Below are positions 42,671-52,690 of a stretch of DNA of 64,000 nucleotides, in pieces. The stretch is from assembly GCA_003615045.1 (NCBI GenBank), contig ML014139.1, positions 1 to 64,000 on the forward strand, given 5' to 3'. The stretch's first letter is position 1, and each line of letters begins with the position of its first letter. A program made the position numbers and the translations under genes. This stretch comes from Caulochytrium protostelioides. Its lineage: Eukaryota; Chytridiomycota; Caulochytriomycetes; Caulochytriales; Caulochytriaceae. A model generated the notes under the pieces. That model ran no database searches. It was not told the origin of the DNA and was given only the letters and a program-made list of their open reading frames with translations.

Positions 42671-45600
42671 ATGATGGGCATTCAGCAGGTGGAGGAGGCC
42701 CCGTCCTCGCCCATGTCGCCCACAACCGCCGCTAACGCGGCGGCCGCCGCGCTGGCGATGGCCGAGATGGCGGCCAATGAGGCGCGTGACGCCGCGGCGG
42801 CCGCCGAAGCCTTTGAAGACTACATGTCGGTCGCGGTGGAGCTCAACGCCGAGGGCCGGCCGGTGGCCCGCACGCTGTGGGACTTTGTCCGCCTGCGCCG
42901 CAGCGTGCAACGCGCGCTCTTCCGCACAATCGACGCCTCGAGCCCGACGGGCTTCTCGGACTATACGTATGAGGCGTTCTACCAGGCGGTGCTGGTGCTC
43001 GCGCCGCGGTGGGCGGCCGCGCCGCTCAAGCTGCGCCGCGGGCAGATTATCGGGCTCTTTGGCGACAACACGATCGAGTATGCGCTGCTCGTATGGACCG
43101 CGATCGCGACCGGCGTCCAGCCGCTGCTGCTCAGCACCAAGTGTCAGATGGACGCGCTGCTGTCGCTCGTCGACTCGGCGCAGTGCGGCCCCGTCTTTTT
43201 CCAGTATGCGTATCTGGCGCTCGCCCAGGCGTACAAGCAGGAGCGACCAGATGCGCAGATCGTGCTGTTTGGACTGCGCGAGAAGGAAGCTGCACTCGCG
43301 TCGCGTCTGAAGGCCGAGGGCTTCATCATCATGACGGACCTGCGCCCCGAGGCCCGCATTGGCTCACTCGAGGCACCCATTCCGCCCGACACGCCCATCG
43401 ACACCGCGCAGGGCCCGGACCGCGAGCGGCGCAACCAGACCGTCCTGTGGTTCCACTCCTCCGGATCCACGTCGATGCCGAAGGCGCTGCCGACGCCGCT
43501 CAGTATGGCGTACAACAACGCATCCATCATGAAGTTCATGCTGCCCGCGGACCAGCTCGCCTCGCTGCAGATCTGCAATTTTTTGCCGTTTTTTCACGCG
43601 TACGGCTTCTCGGTGACCTTCCTCGGCACGGCATGCTGGGGCGGGACGTTCACGATTCCGGACGGCCATTACCACAACATCACGGGCGAGCGCATGCTCG
43701 AGATCATCGAGCAGGTCGGCACCTCCATGCTGCCCTCCGTGCCCTTCCAGTGGCAGCAGATCCTCGCCGCGGCCGAGCGCGAGCCGGACCGCGCACGCCG
43801 CATCTTTAAGCAGCTCAAGCTGGCCATGACCGGCGCGGCCGTGATGCCGCCCGAGATCACGACGCGCCTCGCGAGTCTGGGCCTGCCGCTCATGAACTTC
43901 TACGGCACGACCGAGACGGGCGTCGTCATGACGAGCGCGCGACCGGGCGCCACAGCGTTCCAGTTCACGCCGGTGGCGCGGTGCGAGATGCGGTCGCGCT
44001 CCGACATTGAGCCGGGCCTGCTCGAGGCCGTGGTCTTGCACGACCACCCGGGCCTCAGCAGCCACGCCCACGTGAAGCGCGACGCCGACAACAACTTCCC
44101 CACGGGCGACCTCTTCAAGGAGGACCCGGACCACCCGGGGCACTACTGGCTGCAGGGCCGCGCTGACGACGTGATCATCCACATCAACGGCGAAAAGACG
44201 ACCGCGGGTCCTCTCATCGACTTCATGATCTCCCAGCGGCCGGACATGATCAAGCTGGTCGCGATCGCGGGCACCGGCCACGAGTGCCTGGCGGGCCTCG
44301 TTGAACTCACGCCTGCGGGCCTCGCGCTGCCGCGCGCGCAGGTCGAGGCTGACGTGCTCGAGCCGATCCTGGCCGCTATGAATGCCAAGTTCCCGCTGCA
44401 CTCGCGCCTGTTCCCCGAGATGGTATACATCCTGGCGGAGGACGAGCACCTGCCGGTGACCCACAAGGGCAACGCGGTCCGCCGCCTTGTCGAGACGCAG
44501 TTCAAGCGCCAGCTCGACGCGCTGTACCGCCCGGACCTCGTCGCCGGTCTGGCCGTCAACACTAGCACCAAAGCCGCGATGCGCTCGGCGGCCACGTCGC
44601 CCATGTCTGCGGCGCAGCGCGGCCCGACCACGCTCGACATGGCCACGAGCCCCATCGGCCTGAAGAGCCCGACGGGGCCGAAGAGCCCCGGGCCCAAGAG
44701 CGCCGCCCCGCGTAGCCCGGGCCCGCGCAGCCCCGTGGCCAAGACGGTGATGCCCGAGGCGATCAAGTCGATCGGGTTGCCCTTCTGGCTGAACGGCCTG
44801 CTGTGCCGCACGCTGCGCCTCGAGGAGCCGCGGTTCTTTTTGCAGCACGCAACCGAGGACGTCCTCGAAGAGCGCCAGACGACGCCGCTGGACATGCTGG
44901 GGCTCGATTCGACGCAGGCCGCGCGGCTGCGCACCATGCTGATGGGCGCGCTGCCCGCGTTCCTCGGCGACCTCGACCCGGCCTTCTTCTGGGAGTTCAC
45001 CTCCTTCCAGGAGATCTATGTCGAGCTCGCACGCCGCTTGGGCACGCCGCCGGTGGACCTGATGCAGTGGGCTGACCGCCAGCCGCTCTCGCGCAGCAGC
45101 AGCACCTCGAACACAAGCCTCGAGGTCACCGCGATCGCCGTGCCGCCCCTCGACGAGCGCAACGAGGCGACGGCCATGCTGGAGTATTTGCACTTGACGG
45201 AGGAGGAGATCAAGGCCTTCGCCGACTGGGTGCTGTCCCAGACGTACGTGCCGCCCGTCAACACGACGACGGCCGCGGACGCCGCCGACACGGGCCGCCA
45301 CGTGCTGCTCACGGGCGCGACGGGCTTTGTCGGCAAGCACGTGCTGGAGCGCCTGCTGCGGGACCCGCAGGTCGGCCACGTGACGTGCCTCCTGCGTGCG
45401 CAAGACGGCTACGCGACGCCGTGGCACCGTCTTGTCGCGATGCTCTCGGGCGCCGCGCAGACGTGGGTCTGGCCCGCGATTGCCGCCGGCCGTCTGAACG
45501 TCATGCACGCGCGCGTCGAGGCGCCGCTGCTCGGGCTGCCGGTCGGCGACTTCCTCGGCCTCGCGACGCGCGTCACCGACATCGTGCACGCCGGCTGGCG

Positions 45601-46705
45601 CCTCGACTTCAACGCGCCGCTGTCGGGCTTCGCCGTCTCGGGCGGCGGCCTCTCGGGGCTCAAGAACCTGACGCTGATGGCGCTCGCGGCGCCGGCGCTC
45701 GGCAACCGCCAGCGCGACGGCGACGCGATCGCGTTCCACTTCGTCAGCTCGATCAGCACGCACCTCGTGCCGCTGTCGCCGCAGCTCGAGCAGGCCGTCG
45801 TGGCGCACCGCCTGCGCCGCACGACGGTGCTGCCGCCGGACGCGAACACGACGAACACGGACACGACCGCGTTCGGGTATGCCGCGTCCAAGTGGATCAG
45901 CGAGGCCGCGCTGCTGCGCCTCGCGCGCGCCCACAACGCCGCGGGCCGCCGCTGGCGCGTGCACATCCACCGCGTCGGCCAGGTGACCGCGCACACGCAG
46001 ACCGGCGTGTGGAACCCGAAGGAGTGGGCGCCGCGCGTGCTCCGCTCGGCCCTCGTGTCGGGGCGCTTCCCGAGCGACCTCGACCTGCCGACCGCGTGGG
46101 TGCCCGTGGACGTGCTGGCCGACACGCTCGTCCGCAGCATCCTGGGCCCGGCCGCGGCCGCGATCCAGACGGCGGTCGCGCCGTCGTCGCCGACGACCGC
46201 CGTGTGCCCGGTCACGCTGTACGAGCCGGACGACGCGCTGCCGCCGGCGGCGCTGGTGGAACGGATGGCCGCCGGGATTCGCGCGCACACGGAGGCGCCC
46301 GTCACGATGGTCGGATCGACGGAGTGGCTCGCGGGCCTCAAGGCCAACTCCGACGACCCGGCCGCGGAGCTACTGCCGTTCTACCAGTCGCTGGGCCAGA
46401 CGAACGCCGACGCCGAGGCGGCCGCGGCCGCCGCGGCGGTGGCGCTGCAGAACCTGAACGACGCACTCGCCCGCGACGACGTGCAGCGCGCCGAGTGGCC
46501 GACCGCCGACGGCAGCATCACGGGCCTGATGGACGTGCCCTTCTTTGAGCGCGTCATCGGCTTCCTCGCGCAGTCGCCCAAGATGGCGCTCGGCTCGGCG
46601 GCCTCGTCCACGGAGGACCTCAGCCTCAACGACTCGAGCGACACCTGCGTCGAGTCGGACGTGACCATGTCGATGACCTCGTCCATGAAGCCCGTCCTCG
46701 TGTAA
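42671..46705 (+). CDS. NRPS-like adenylate-forming reductase (A-T-R)
   Basis: A 1344-residue enzyme predicted to activate a carboxylic acid with ATP, load it on a phosphopantetheine arm and reduce it to the aldehyde or alcohol with NADPH. ATG 42671 opens a domain order with no condensation domain. Adenylation domain (~60-630): WFHSSGSTSMPKALP, NFYGTTETGVV, TGDLF, and GRADDVIIHINGEKT with the HKGNAVRR catalytic region. Thiolation domain (~700-790): MLGLDSTQA with Ser (~746) for phosphopantetheine. Thioester reductase domain (~875-1200): HVLLTGATGFVGKHVLERLL for NADPH and FGYAASKWISE with the Tyr/Lys pair. A Ser/Pro/Lys repeat linker (SPTGPKSPGPKS) joins A and T. The substrate cannot be read; aryl acid, amino acid or fatty acid are all possible. 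It is not Lys2, whose A and R domains differ. No tailoring enzymes or transporters lie beside it. Confidence 0.85.
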   Translation: MMGIQQVEEAPSSPMSPTTAANAAAAALAMAEMAANEARDAAAAAEAFEDYMSVAVELNAEGRPVARTLWDFVRLRRSVQRALFRTIDASSPTGFSDYTYEAFYQAVLVLAPRWAAAPLKLRRGQIIGLFGDNTIEYALLVWTAIATGVQPLLLSTKCQMDALLSLVDSAQCGPVFFQYAYLALAQAYKQERPDAQIVLFGLREKEAALASRLKAEGFIIMTDLRPEARIGSLEAPIPPDTPIDTAQGPDRERRNQTVLWFHSSGSTSMPKALPTPLSMAYNNASIMKFMLPADQLASLQICNFLPFFHAYGFSVTFLGTACWGGTFTIPDGHYHNITGERMLEIIEQVGTSMLPSVPFQWQQILAAAEREPDRARRIFKQLKLAMTGAAVMPPEITTRLASLGLPLMNFYGTTETGVVMTSARPGATAFQFTPVARCEMRSRSDIEPGLLEAVVLHDHPGLSSHAHVKRDADNNFPTGDLFKEDPDHPGHYWLQGRADDVIIHINGEKTTAGPLIDFMISQRPDMIKLVAIAGTGHECLAGLVELTPAGLALPRAQVEADVLEPILAAMNAKFPLHSRLFPEMVYILAEDEHLPVTHKGNAVRRLVETQFKRQLDALYRPDLVAGLAVNTSTKAAMRSAATSPMSAAQRGPTTLDMATSPIGLKSPTGPKSPGPKSAAPRSPGPRSPVAKTVMPEAIKSIGLPFWLNGLLCRTLRLEEPRFFLQHATEDVLEERQTTPLDMLGLDSTQAARLRTMLMGALPAFLGDLDPAFFWEFTSFQEIYVELARRLGTPPVDLMQWADRQPLSRSSSTSNTSLEVTAIAVPPLDERNEATAMLEYLHLTEEEIKAFADWVLSQTYVPPVNTTTAADAADTGRHVLLTGATGFVGKHVLERLLRDPQVGHVTCLLRAQDGYATPWHRLVAMLSGAAQTWVWPAIAAGRLNVMHARVEAPLLGLPVGDFLGLATRVTDIVHAGWRLDFNAPLSGFAVSGGGLSGLKNLTLMALAAPALGNRQRDGDAIAFHFVSSISTHLVPLSPQLEQAVVAHRLRRTTVLPPDANTTNTDTTAFGYAASKWISEAALLRLARAHNAAGRRWRVHIHRVGQVTAHTQTGVWNPKEWAPRVLRSALVSGRFPSDLDLPTAWVPVDVLADTLVRSILGPAAAAIQTAVAPSSPTTAVCPVTLYEPDDALPPAALVERMAAGIRAHTEAPVTMVGSTEWLAGLKANSDDPAAELLPFYQSLGQTNADAEAAAAAAAVALQNLNDALARDDVQRAEWPTADGSITGLMDVPFFERVIGFLAQSPKMALGSAASSTEDLSLNDSSDTCVESDVTMSMTSSMKPVLV

Positions 46706-47177
46706 CGTCTAACAAGCACCAGCATCTCGTTGTGACATCAGCATGGATCTGGACGACTGAGATGGATGGTCTCGAGGGTATCGAGCGCGACGCAGGGGAA
46801 GGGGGCCGCAGGGCTTAGTCCAAAGTCCACGCGCCCCCTCCCGCCTCATCGCAGATGCGCCCTATGATGTCCCGGGCTCCGCGTCGCGTGTTCTCGCGAT
46901 CGGCACGTCCTCGGGGGGCCGACGGGGTAACGTCGCGAGCAGGGGAGGAAAGCTTCCCGGGCGTCGCCGTCCATATGAGCGTCCGTATGAGCGTGTACAG
47001 GTCGGCATGATGACACCATGGCACCATGCGGAGGGTTGCGTCGGCGCGTCGTCGTTCGTGGCCTGGCCATCACCGTCACAGCATCATCGCCCGTCTCATG
47101 ACCCGCACCATTCTCAGTCCTTGGCGTTCTGCACCACACTTGCCTCGTCTCCATTGCTCCTCATCGTGTCGAAGGAG
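46706..47177. other. Spacer between the reductase and NDUFAF8-like gene
   Basis: 472 bp in head-to-tail orientation, probably the 3' UTR of the reductase and the promoter of the next gene. An in-frame ATG at 47007 could extend the next protein but gives an unrelated N-terminus. Nothing else was recognised. Confidence 0.45.
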
Positions 47178-47387
47178 ATGCCGAGCGGGCCTTCGGCAGT
47201 CGCGGCCGCCGCGCCGAGCACGCGTCGCGGCATCCAGCGCCTGAAGCAGGGCGTGACGCAGTGCAGCGCGCAGGCGACGCAGTACGGTCGCTGCATCAGC
47301 ACAGTCTTCAGCGACACCGCCAAGGACTCTTGCCGGACCGAGTTCGAGGCCTTCTCCCGCTGTGTCAAGACGGCTCTGGGCCGATAG
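47178..47387 (+). CDS. Twin CX9C protein, NDUFAF8-like complex I assembly factor
   Basis: A 69-residue protein from ATG 47178 (MPSGPSAVAAAAPS). It has a helix-turn-helix twin CX9C pattern: CSAQATQYGRC and CRTEFEAFSRC, separated by ISTVFSDTAKDS. Such proteins are imported to the mitochondrial intermembrane space and oxidised by Mia40. The sequences between cysteines (A..YGRC, FCAREFEALRSC-type) closely resemble NDUFAF8 (C17orf89), which supports complex I assembly by stabilising NDUFAF5. Its size matches the human protein (about 74 residues), which supports this start over the upstream ATG at 47007. If right, it implies a functional complex I in this organism. Other small CX9C proteins remain possible. 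Confidence 0.7.
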   Translation: MPSGPSAVAAAAPSTRRGIQRLKQGVTQCSAQATQYGRCISTVFSDTAKDSCRTEFEAFSRCVKTALGR

Positions 47388-48155
47388 CCGTCCGCCGTCT
47401 CATCCTGCGAACGATCCGAACGATCGATGCCCATCCCCCCTTGTTCAGTAGATAGGAATTCAACATTGAAAGTCCCGAATCCCATGCTTCGCATCCTGCG
47501 GATTTCATGCGAGGCCGCCTGCGTGATGCATCCTTGGTGGCGAGCGCGTCGCGATCGCCTCGGCCGGTGATCCAAGGTGGAGCGGGGTTTCCGTCCAAAG
47601 TTTTTGTCATCTGGGGGTTGGAGGAGAGAAGGGTGAGGAGGCGGGGGGAACCCCCGGGCCGCCTGCCGCAATGCGGCTGGTCGGGCCGTCAGCGCCGGTC
47701 AGGGTCCCGCCGGCACGAGCGCCCATGACTACATCGTCCATCGTCATGAGGCCGGCCGGGCGATTGTGCCATCACGATGCCGGTATGGCACGCCGTATCA
47801 TATCGCGATCACGACACGCATGCATCATCTGCTCCGCCAGGAATGGACGATCTGCCCCAGAGAGACCTCTCTTAAGACGGCCGGATCGGAAGGGTCCTGC
47901 CCCACGGTCTCCTCGTCTAGGGTCACGGCGGCCTCATATTGTCCATACGACCTCATAATTAGAAACGCTACCCCTCCTGGCCACGGCTTCCACGCGGCTT
48001 CCCGCGGATCGGTTCACCGCGTTCTTCTAGCTGTCTGTCCGTCTCGGACCCGCCGCTGCGCCGACTGCCGGTCACCGTCGCCATCCACGGGCGTTCGACC
48101 TCGGAGGTGCGTGGTGGTGGCGGCGGCGCCTTCCAACCGCCGCGAACGTCTGACG
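47388..48155. other. Spacer upstream of the TPR-MBL gene
   Basis: 768 bp. The reading frame of the next gene is open back to 47766 but starts there at a non-ATG codon; an in-frame ATG lies at 47820. The sequence looks non-coding (mixed, Cys/Arg/Ser-rich). Nothing else was recognised. Confidence 0.4.
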
Positions 48156-51100
48156 ATGCCGCCATGGCCGCGCTGGCGGCGGTCCGTCCTGCGCAGCGAT
48201 GACCCGCCCGCACCCGACGCGCCTGCGGCCGTCACAACGACGGCCGCTGGGCACGACTCGATCGACCTGGCCCCCCGCGGTCCGCCGTGCGCGCCGCTGT
48301 CGCTGCCGCTAGGATCGTTGCCGCCGGTGCCGCCGCCGGTGCCGCCCGATGCCAGTGCTGATGCGGCGGTCGCGTGGCCGTCCATCCTTGAGCAATCGCC
48401 ATGGACGGCCCACGAAGACCGCGACCCGACGCTCCGTTCCGATCTCGACGTCTACCTGGCTCCGAGCGCGGCGGCGGCGGCGTCAGCGTCAGCGCCTCGG
48501 CCGGCGCCCGAAGCCGACGGCGCCGCCGCCGACGCCGTCGCGCGATGGGACCCGAGCGACGTCGCGATCGCCGCCGCCCTGCGCCGCTCGCCGTCGACCA
48601 CCGCCGCGGCCACGGCCTCGGCGAGGGCGCCGCGGCTGCCGTGGCCGACACCCCTCGCGGACACGGACGCGGACGCCGTCCAGGCCGACCGCGTCGCCGC
48701 GGACGCCGCGCTCACGGCGCAGCAGCCCGCCGACGCCGTGCGGCGCTGCACACGCGCGCTCGCGCGCTTTCCGGCCGTGCGGCTCGACACGGCCACCGCC
48801 TGTCCCGATGGCGCCGCGGCGGCCGCGTGGCAGCCGCCCTGGCCCGTACCGCTGGCCTCCGCCGCAGGCGCGCGCGATCCCGGCGGCGGCGTCCCGGACC
48901 CCGACGACCGCGGCATCGTCGCGCACCCGGCGCTGGCCGCCCTCCGGCCGGTCGGGCCCGCCGCCGTCGCCGTGTGGCGCGCCCGCCGCGATCTCCTCGC
49001 CGCCGTCCTCGTCGACCGCGCCCAGGCCTACCTCCACCTGGCGCGCCGGCCGCCGCCCTCCCCGCCGCGTCCATGGTTCCGCCGCCACGCCGCGGCGCCC
49101 GCTGCGGACGCCCATTCCACGGGCGCCGACACGGCGGCGGCGGACGCGTCCGTGCCAATGGGCTGGGAGCGCCGGTGGCACCGCCGCATGCTGCTCGCCG
49201 CCGTCGTCGACGCCACGGCCGCGCTGGCCCTGCGGCCTGCCTGGACGGCGCCGTACGTGCGGCGCGGCGAAGCGCTGCGCGCCCTCGATGTGCCGCACCG
49301 CGCCTTGGCCGACCTCGACCGCGCGGTCGCGCTCGCCGTCCTCGGGCGCGCGCCGCCCGCGGCCGCGCCGGACGGGCCTACGCCGGACGGGACCGCGCCG
49401 AGCCTCGCGGCCGCGACGGCGGCGGGTTCCCCGACACCTCCCGGGGCCGCGGCGTCCAGCGAGCCCCACAGCGACGGCCACGCACGGACGGTGCTGCGGG
49501 AACGACTGCTGCTGCGGCGCGAGTGGGCCTGGATGGAGGCGCAGGCGCAGCGCCGCGGTTGGCGGTGCCTCGTGCTCATGCCCGGCCGCGACCTGTGCTT
49601 CCACGGAACGCCGCCGCCGTCGGCCGCGACCCTGGCATCGACGGCCCACGTCCATCTGAGCCGCGGCGGCGGTGCCGACGATGACGAGGCCAACCCGCCC
49701 GCCGCGGCGGCGCTCGCGTCCGGCATCTGGCACCACTACCTCTCGCGCCGCGGGTTCTGGCAGCACCCGATCCAGACCTTGCTCGATGACTATGCGCGCT
49801 CGATGCGCAACTGCGTCTACATCGTCGCTCACCGCCGCTCCGGCCAGGCCGTGCTGGTCGATGCGTGCTGGGACCCGCGCCGCCTGCTGCAGATCGTGGC
49901 GCGCGAGCGTCTCCGCGTCGTCGGCTGCATCGTGACCCACGCCCACATCGACCACGTCGGCGGGACCCCGCCCCCGCCCTTCGCTCAGTTCCGCGTCCGT
50001 GTGCCGGGCGTCGCCGACGTCGTGCGCCATCTCCCGCCGGACGTCCGCGTCTATGTCGGCGCCCGCGATGTCGCTCAAGTGCTTGCCGCCAATCCGGCGC
50101 TGCTGCCCGCGGACGTCGCCGCTGCTGCTGCTGCCGCCGCCGAAGATGGTCCTCCTGATACGACGGATGCGACCTCTGCCGCGACGGCCACCGAGACGGG
50201 GAACCTGCCCGAAGCAGACCCATCCGCGGCGCCGACAGGAACGGCGCCTGTGGCGCCGGGACGGCCCTCGTGGATGCGACGCTTGTTCCGGTCGCCGCGA
50301 AGCGACGCTGCTGATGCCGAGACGGCTGATGCTGCCACACGACGCCATCGCGTCTTGGCGAGCAGCCGGATCGTGCCGGTTCCGCACGGGTACGTGATCC
50401 GTCTGCCGGTTGCCGAAGCTGCGCTGTCGCGCGCCAGCCACGCCGATGGGGGCGATGGGACGGCCAACACCGCGGCGGCGTCGACGGCGCCGGAACCCGG
50501 CGAACAGCGCTTCCCGGGCTTCCCGCTAGGCATCGGGACGCCGACGTCGAATCTTTGGCTTCCCCTCCCGTCTCTCGGAACCGCCGCGGCGGGCGAGGGC
50601 GACGCGCCCTTGCGTGTCGATGACGCGGGCGATCTGTGCCTCACGATGGTGCATACGCCTGGCCATACGCCGGGATCGCAGTGCATCGCCGTGCATCCCG
50701 TGCCCGCGCGGCGTTCCACCGCCGCCGCCGCCGCCGTCGCCGCCGCCGCCGCCGCGTCTGTGGCCACCGCGCCCGCGGACGCCGTGCTGACCGGCGACAC
50801 CCTCTTTGCCGGCGGCCACTGCGGCCGTCTCGACTTCGCCGACAGCTGTCCGGCGGCCCTGCCCGGCGGCCTCGGCCGCCTCGACCGCCTACTCGCCGAC
50901 ACGACACACCTGCTGCCGGGCCACGACTACCCGTCCGGCGTGTTCGTCGCGGCGCCCGAGACCGCTGCCGCCGCGGACGTCCGAGCCGCGGCATCGGCGT
51001 GGCCGCCGGCGTGGCCGCCGGCGTGGCCGCCGGCGTGGCCGCCGCCGCGGCCGTCGACGCGCGCGGGCCCGCCGGACGCGGATGCGATGGCGTCGTGGCC

Positions 51101-51535
51101 GCCGGCGCCGCGGAACGCGCTGGCGCGCGCGATCGTGGCGCAGGGCGGGCTCGGCCGCGCCGACGTGGCGCGCCGCTTCGGTATCCTGCACAACATCCAG
51201 CACGCGGTGCGCCTACCGTCGGACCCGGCGCTGCCCTCGGATGCGCCCGACGCGGACGACGATGCCTGGGAGACGACTGCGGCGGACGGCGGCACGACGA
51301 GCGAGCACGCGGTGGCGAGCTTCGGCAGCATGGACGGCCTTTCTGCGCCGTCGTTGCGCGACGCGACCGCAGCGGGGATGGCGACGCGCGATCGCGAGGG
51401 TCTGCCGTTACCGTCGCCCCGGGGGGCCCCGCTGCGCGCGCATCCGGGGTCATCGACGCGGTCGCCGTCGCGCCGCATTGCGGTGGATACCATCGTCACG
51501 AGCAGTATCATGGAGCGTCGACGGGCCCGCGAACT

Positions 51536-51589
<54 letters not shown>

Positions 51590-51860
51590 ACGACACCCAT
51601 CGGTGGCGACGCCGAAGCGGGCGCACGCCGGCGGAGGGAGCGACCGTGGGGAGACGAGCGAGACGACGGACGCGGAGGAGACGGCGCCCGTGAGCGCGAC
51701 GCCGAGCCGGCAGAGCAGCGTGCTGGGTAGCCTGGCGGCGGTCGATGCGCCGTCGGCGCACGGCGACCTGGCGAACGCGCAGGGGCTCGGGCTCATGGAT
51801 GTGCGCGTGCCGGTGCCGTCGCATGTCCGCGCCCTGTGCCGTGGCCTGGATGCGGTGTGA
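48156..51860 (+). CDS. TPR plus metallo-beta-lactamase-fold (glyoxalase II-like) protein
   Basis: 1234 residues from ATG 48156 (MPPWPRWRRSVLRSDD); an earlier ATG at 47820 is possible. Residues ~180-420 contain TPR-like helices: RCTRALARFPAVRLD, VLVDRAQAYLHLARR, and ATAALALRPAWTAPYVRRGE with a following ALADLDRAVAL helix. The hydrolase domain has all the metal ligands: THAHIDHVGG (~593), HTPGHTPGSQ (~832), LTGDTLFAGGHCGRLDF (~878) and LLPGHDYPSG (~918), a glyoxalase II/ETHE1-like pattern likely holding two metals. The stretch between the first two motifs is ~230 residues against the usual ~55, filled with Ala/Pro/Ser/Glu-rich sequence. A WPPA repeat (~948-965) and a 17-residue poly-Gln run (~1129-1145) follow. 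The substrate is unknown; thioester or persulfide hydrolysis is suggested by the family only. Confidence 0.75.
51001..51048 (+). repeat. 12-bp tandem repeat encoding (Ala-Trp-Pro-Pro)n
   Basis: Four copies of GCGTGGCCGCCG in frame within the TPR-MBL gene, just after the hydrolase domain. Nearly identical copies suggest recent expansion. Confidence 0.85.
51540..51590 (+). repeat. CAG repeat encoding poly-Gln
   Basis: Fifteen CAG followed by two CAA codons (17 Gln) in the C-terminal tail of the TPR-MBL protein. The pure CAG tract is the longest uninterrupted triplet run in the window's coding DNA. Confidence 0.92.
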
Positions 51861-52690
51861 GGATGCCGGCCGCACCGAGCGCATCCGCCCCTGACGGCCG
51901 TGCTGCTGGGTCGACGCCAGGTCGAGGCGACAACCGAGTCCTTCCTCGAGCCGCTGCGGTGATGTTTCCTTCTGGATCGATGAGATCGCCCTCAGGGTGG
52001 CGTCTCGTGGTCGACTGATCTGGCTGACATGTACAACGAAGCATACTCCCCGAAAGCGACCTCCCTCAGAATGGGCGCATGCCCCCTTCGCCGCACGGTC
52101 TGCGACTCACGGCTGATCACACCAAGATCAGACCAGGAGGGTGCAGCTCACTGAGTGAAGACTCACGCTTCTTTCCGTACGCTGGACGTCACATACGATG
52201 CGGTGATTGTTGTTCAAGTAGATCCAACTTGTTTACAGAAGAGAGAGGCGTTGAAAGGATATGAGGGGGGGAAGCACAGACGGGGTATGAACACCCAGAA
52301 CGGGGTCCGACCATTCCCAATAGGTTACAGCACAGCAGAAAAGAGACGTCGGGGAGAAAGATGGCGGCAGAAGGGGAAAGCGCGTCGCGGGGGGGGGAAG
52401 CAAGGTGATTTCGGGATACGAACACGCGATACGGAGAGTGGGACGGGAGAGTCGCCAGACTTCGATGAGAGGGGGCGGAAGCATGATCCGGGACCAGGAA
52501 AGGAGGGAAAACGAGGAAGCTTTCTGGGCAGGTGGCGGCGAGGAATCGAGGAGAGAGGCCGAGGAAGAAACGGTGTAGATGATGGCGAAGAGGGGGTCTG
52601 TCTGTGTGTACCTTGGTCCTGCCGAGGGCGATGGTCTCACGCGTGCTTGACACGAACGAGCATGTCGACCGATGCCGACAGGAGGCTCGC
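51861..52690. other. Convergent region with purine-rich plus strand
   Basis: 830 bp between the TPR-MBL and F5/8C-like stops. From about 52225 to 52600 the plus strand is strongly purine-rich, with G8/G9 runs at 52263-52272 and 52388-52397. The remaining part has no recognisable feature. Confidence 0.55.

Noticed and set aside
43364-46288. 974-codon open frame antisense to the A-T-R reductase
   Set aside because: Arg/Ala/His-rich with no domain; it mirrors the GC-rich third positions of the sense gene, which has full catalytic motifs.
42671-46705. Lys2-type aminoadipate reductase
   Set aside because: The adenylation and reductase motifs resemble the fungal NRPS-like reductase group; the typical N-terminal part of Lys2 is not seen.
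37463-46705. Secondary-metabolite gene cluster around the reductase
   Set aside because: Neighbours are a ribosome-biogenesis protein and a complex I assembly factor; no tailoring enzyme or transporter.
47007-47177. N-terminal extension of the NDUFAF8-like protein from ATG 47007
   Set aside because: It would add 57 residues unlike any member of the small CX9C family, and the internal ATG gives the normal size.
48489-50441. 650-codon frame antisense to the TPR-MBL gene
   Set aside because: No domain, extreme Arg content; the metal-binding motifs are on the plus strand.
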